Below, piece after piece: positions 9,501 through 10,380 of a stretch of DNA of 10,380 bases (within the stretch, counting starts at the first letter, position 1; every line of letters begins with the position of its first letter). A program made the translations under genes and the position numbers. This stretch comes from Ichthyophonus hoferi (taxonomy: Eukaryota; Opisthokonta; Ichthyosporea; Ichthyophonida; Ichthyophonidae), in NCBI GenBank assembly GCA_002751075.1, contig NAOQ01000131.1:26322-36701 (forward strand). Direction: 5' to 3'. The notes beneath the pieces are model-generated. The model was given only the letters and a program-made list of their open reading frames with translations, was not told where the DNA came from and ran no database searches.

Positions 9501-10113
9501 AATCTTAATATATATATATTACCATATATGACTATGTAGCGACACCGTTATCCAAAAGGTAACTGGTAAATAAAAATCTAATAGGGTTAATGGTATGGTT
9601 AACTGACTTAAATATTCAATCATAAAAGAATAATGAAGAAACACCTGTACTGTAATTGGTGAGATTACTTAATACAAATATATTGGAAATTTTTGTTAAT
9701 TTGCACAATAGCTATAATATATAAAATATATAATATGAACTCTCTAGGATATACGTCATATGTACGTTATACGGGAGGATCTATCCGGCCTGTCGTAATC
9801 TTTACATAACATTTCTTATAGACCATCTATATAAATATACTTGGGTTTTTATTCCATGTTATTTAGTTAGCTAGCTCTCTCTTTATATTCTTTCTTCTTC
9901 TATATCGGTAATAGTTTATCTTTCTATCTAATAATAGCAACCACTGAAACATCATTATTCTTCTCATAACCAATAATATCTTACTGCCTGCCCATACTAC
10001 CCAATAATACCACATGTATATATATATAGTGTCACAGGACTTACAAGTAGCCAGTGGCTATGTCGAAGGCCACTGCAAAGGCCACAGTCTCCTTATTATC
10101 CAATGAGTGTACG
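4288..10113 (-). CDS. Cytochrome P450 (CYP86/CYP704/CYP52-like), C-terminal nine exons, 5' end outside window
   Basis: Join on the minus strand: 10113-10045, 9326-9296, 8994-8863, 8115-8000, 7088-7043, 6443-6305, 5828-5696, 5177-5080, 4418-4288. The 895 coding bases keep frame across all eight introns and give 297 residues plus TGA. Seen in the product (window numbering): AFDIATGY near 15-22; [13 protein letters not shown] at 35-47; [16 protein letters not shown] at 96-111 (I-helix oxygen-activation motif); ETLR at 162-165 (K-helix ExxR); FKPERW at 215-220; [10 protein letters not shown] at 238-247 with haem-ligand Cys245; 52 residues follow the Cys, as is usual. Known of the family: P450s of this clan are ER-bound monooxygenases using a reductase partner, often hydroxylating fatty acids or alkanes. 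Substrate and subfamily are inference. The anchor and about 200 residues are missing to the right. No stops or missing key residues, so it looks functional. Confidence 0.95.
4419..5079 (-). other. P450 intron H-I (661 bp)
   Basis: Starts GTAGGT and ends CTTTAG. The last 150 bases are a long pyrimidine-rich run on the minus strand (4419-4560), an exceptionally strong acceptor tract. A (TA)n tract lies at about 4769-4788. No gene seen. Confidence 0.8.
5080..5177 (-). CDS. P450 exon H (haem-binding loop)
   Basis: A 98-bp exon: acceptor CCAATTACAG, donor GTAGGT, one base in and one base out. It encodes [16 protein letters not shown] then [17 protein letters not shown]-x-x-G-P-R-x-C-L-G is the P450 haem signature. 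Cys245 is the axial thiolate ligand and the Arg two residues before it contacts a haem propionate. Confidence 0.97.
5178..5695 (-). other. P450 intron G-H (518 bp)
   Basis: Starts GTAAGT and ends ATTACAG. It contains a 62-codon opposite-strand frame (5257-5445) of AT-driven composition that I do not accept as a gene. Confidence 0.8.
5696..5828 (-). CDS. P450 exon G (DDVLPDGT ... FKPERW)
   Basis: A 133-bp exon: acceptor AATCACACAG, donor GTAAGT, with a split Val178 at the start and a split Gly222 at the end. It encodes [13 protein letters not shown], then [16 protein letters not shown] and [10 protein letters not shown]. The DDxLPDG strand and the x-MGR-x-x-x-x-W segment are characteristic of CYP86-clan omega-hydroxylases. 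PERW is the arginine-containing meander motif that pairs with ExxR. Confidence 0.95.
5829..6304 (-). other. P450 intron F-G (476 bp)
   Basis: Starts GTAAGA and ends CACACAG. On the plus strand, 6185-6300 repeats short CAATCATAT or CCAATTATAT units next to CTACC and CTTCCC. No gene seen. Confidence 0.8.
6305..6443 (-). CDS. P450 exon F (J- and K-helix, ETLRLYP)
   Basis: A 139-bp exon: acceptor CATATTAG, donor GTAAGA, phase 0 in and phase 1 out. It begins AIEEIDRVL and includes [19 protein letters not shown], the K-helix ExxR pair (E162, R165), followed by SIAKNVRMA. The flanking phases join NPLVQKK to AIEEIDRVL without a gap. Confidence 0.95.
6444..7042 (-). other. P450 intron E-F (599 bp)
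   Basis: Starts GTAGTA and ends ATATTAG. Most of it is simple sequence: an ACTAT pentanucleotide block (6759-6895) and an (AT)n tract (about 6549-6568). No gene seen. Confidence 0.8.
6759..6895. repeat. ACTAT pentanucleotide microsatellite
   Basis: A degenerate block of ACTAT units. The purest run is 6861-6894, with at least six units. Inside it are three exact copies of a derived decamer, ATTCAATACT (6814-6843), showing higher-order duplication. It lies in P450 intron E-F. Confidence 0.9.
7043..7088 (-). CDS. P450 exon E, 46 bp ([16 protein letters not shown])
   Basis: The acceptor is TTATTCCAG, with CTAAC about 20 nt upstream as a plausible branch point; the donor is GTAGTA. T completes Asn116, then 15 codons end in phase 0. 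The peptide matches the conserved L-S-W-x-x-Y-x-L-x-x-x-P-x-V-Q-x-K that follows the I-helix. Confidence 0.92.
7089..7999 (-). other. P450 intron D-E (911 bp)
   Basis: Begins GTAATT and ends TTCCAG. It is the longest intron and very AT-rich. I see no coding segment or family repeat in it. Confidence 0.75.
8000..8115 (-). CDS. P450 exon D (I-helix, AGRDTT)
   Basis: A 116-bp exon starting [12 protein letters not shown] and containing [26 protein letters not shown] is the oxygen-binding I-helix groove; R108, D109 and T110 are in their usual places. The acceptor is CTATATAG, inside a GC hairpin. The donor is a non-optimal GTAATT used after two bases (AA) of Asn116. Without that splice the frame stops at once with TAA. 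Confidence 0.93.
8111..8129 (-). promoter_or_regulatory. GC hairpin covering the exon D 3' splice site
   Basis: On the minus strand CCCGC, loop CTATATA, GCGGG. The five base pairs are all G-C, in a strongly AT-rich intron. The G of the acceptor AG is the first base of the 3' arm, so in RNA the splice site would be partly buried. The stem is seen directly; an effect on splicing is inference. Confidence 0.5.
8116..8862 (-). other. P450 intron C-D (747 bp)
   Basis: Starts GTAAGG and ends TATATAG. It is rich in TTAATTAA-type palindromes (8310-8520). Its 3' end folds with the start of exon D into a GC hairpin (see separate entry). No gene seen. Confidence 0.8.
8863..8994 (-). CDS. P450 exon C (helix F/G region)
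   Basis: A 132-bp exon of 44 whole codons in phase 0 at both ends, with acceptor CTACCAATAG and donor GTAAGG. An in-frame TAG (8995-8997) immediately upstream fixes the acceptor. The peptide begins [19 protein letters not shown] and continues through [13 protein letters not shown], the W-K-x-x-R...G-x-E...I-x-x-R-R pattern of CYP86/CYP704-type P450s. Confidence 0.93.
8995..9295 (-). other. P450 intron B-C (301 bp)
   Basis: Starts GTAGGT and ends CCAATAG. It contains a (TA)n stretch near 9087-9103. No gene seen. Confidence 0.8.
9296..9326 (-). CDS. P450 exon B, 31-bp microexon ([10 protein letters not shown])
   Basis: The acceptor is TTTCCTACAG and the donor is GTAGGT. The first base completes Leu23 (TT|G), then ten codons end in phase 0. 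The peptide fills the gap expected between AFDIATGY and VWKIFR, where related enzymes carry R-F-x-x-P. It was found by the required phase and spacing, because it is too short to stand out alone. Confidence 0.85.
9327..10044 (-). other. P450 intron A-B (718 bp)
   Basis: Starts GTAAGT and ends CTACAG. It is AT-rich with pyrimidine runs (minus-strand purines) and no convincing exon. At 9653-9660 it holds CTGTAATTGGT on the plus strand, the same 11 bases found at the exon H acceptor, so it may be a decoy 3' splice site. Confidence 0.8.
10045..10113 (-). CDS. P450 exon A (VHSLDNKE...AFDIATGY)
   Basis: A 69-bp exon. It enters in phase 2 (one base completes the previous codon) and leaves after two bases of Leu23. 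The acceptor follows a pyrimidine run, CTCTCTCTTTACAG, and the donor is GTAAGT. The encoded V-x-SLD...FAxAFDxA pattern is typical of the region before helix F in CYP86-clan enzymes. The preceding exon must lie beyond the window, since no convincing coding segment is visible in 10114-10380. Confidence 0.9.
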
Positions 10114-10304
10114 CTGTAAAGAGAGAGATAATGACTTAGAATCAATAGGATAAGATAAAATGAGGGATTGTGATTGGGAAGGGTATTTATGTAATGGTAT
10201 ATACGGTGGAGGAGAGAGGGAAGGTGGAAAATTAAACATATATCATACGTCTACATGTATATGATTTAAATATCACACTATTTTTCTCTATCTAGCTCTC
10301 TATT

Positions 10305-10345
10305 TTATAGTATATTTTAGTATAGTATAGTATAGTATAGTATCT
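10305..10345. repeat. TATAG pentanucleotide microsatellite
   Basis: Four exact TATAG units at 10321-10340, flanked by degenerate copies. The plus-strand unit is the reverse complement of the ACTAT array at 6861-6894. It probably lies in the intron upstream of P450 exon A. Confidence 0.85.
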
Positions 10346-10380
10346 TGTATTGTATTATATTTTATAATATTGTATTCTAG

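Noticed and set aside
9640-9665. Extra P450 exon after CCAATTACAG
   Set aside because: The acceptor context is good, but the next donor would leave a 5-bp exon, and exons A and B already join in frame.

Overview
This is an AT-rich eukaryotic nuclear window. Genes are split by spliceosomal introns (donors GTAAG, GTAGG or GTATG; acceptors YAG; one perfect TACTAAC branch point), and simple repeats are abundant. The best lineage guess is a fungus, perhaps an early-diverging one. It rests on the TACTAAC branch point and on a small protein whose DNVGPMVV...SDGSL...ITNW segment I recall from small uncharacterised fungal proteins. That is memory, not a search. P450 introns of about 300-900 bp would be long for most fungi, so the assignment stays open.

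Main result: the right 60% of the window (4288-10113, minus strand) holds the C-terminal part of a cytochrome P450 gene, which I assembled by hand from nine exons. All eight exon junctions keep frame. The joined product is 297 residues with no internal stop and carries every C-terminal P450 landmark in order: the F/G region, the I-helix AGRDTT, the K-helix ETLR, the FKPERW segment and the haem loop [10 protein letters not shown]. It resembles the CYP86/CYP704/CYP52 type of fatty-acid or alkane hydroxylase. The N-terminal roughly 200 residues, including the membrane anchor, lie beyond the right edge.

Left part, plus strand: a small gene. A likely 5' non-coding exon carries a strong hairpin (897-940) inside a 20-codon upstream ORF (881-943). 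A 270-bp intron (970-1239) follows, then a short exon with an ATG at 1277, a second intron (1338-1525), and a 71-codon reading frame at 1884-2099. The link between the first exons and the 1884 frame is tentative.

Middle (2100-4287): no gene is firmly supported between the two genes, which converge tail to tail. The stretch holds degenerate TATAG-type repeats, two perfect TGACGTCA sites with a TATA-like box after the second, an 11-bp inverted repeat about 160 bp apart, a 33-35 bp imperfect tandem duplication and a (GTAT)n tract.

The far left (1-880) holds a TAA repeat, a (TA)n tract and one unrecognised minus-strand frame. I see no retroelement, rRNA, tRNA or CRISPR. The P450 introns contain (ACTAT)n and (TATAG)n tracts that are complementary within one pre-mRNA, and a GC hairpin sits exactly on the 3' splice site of the I-helix exon.
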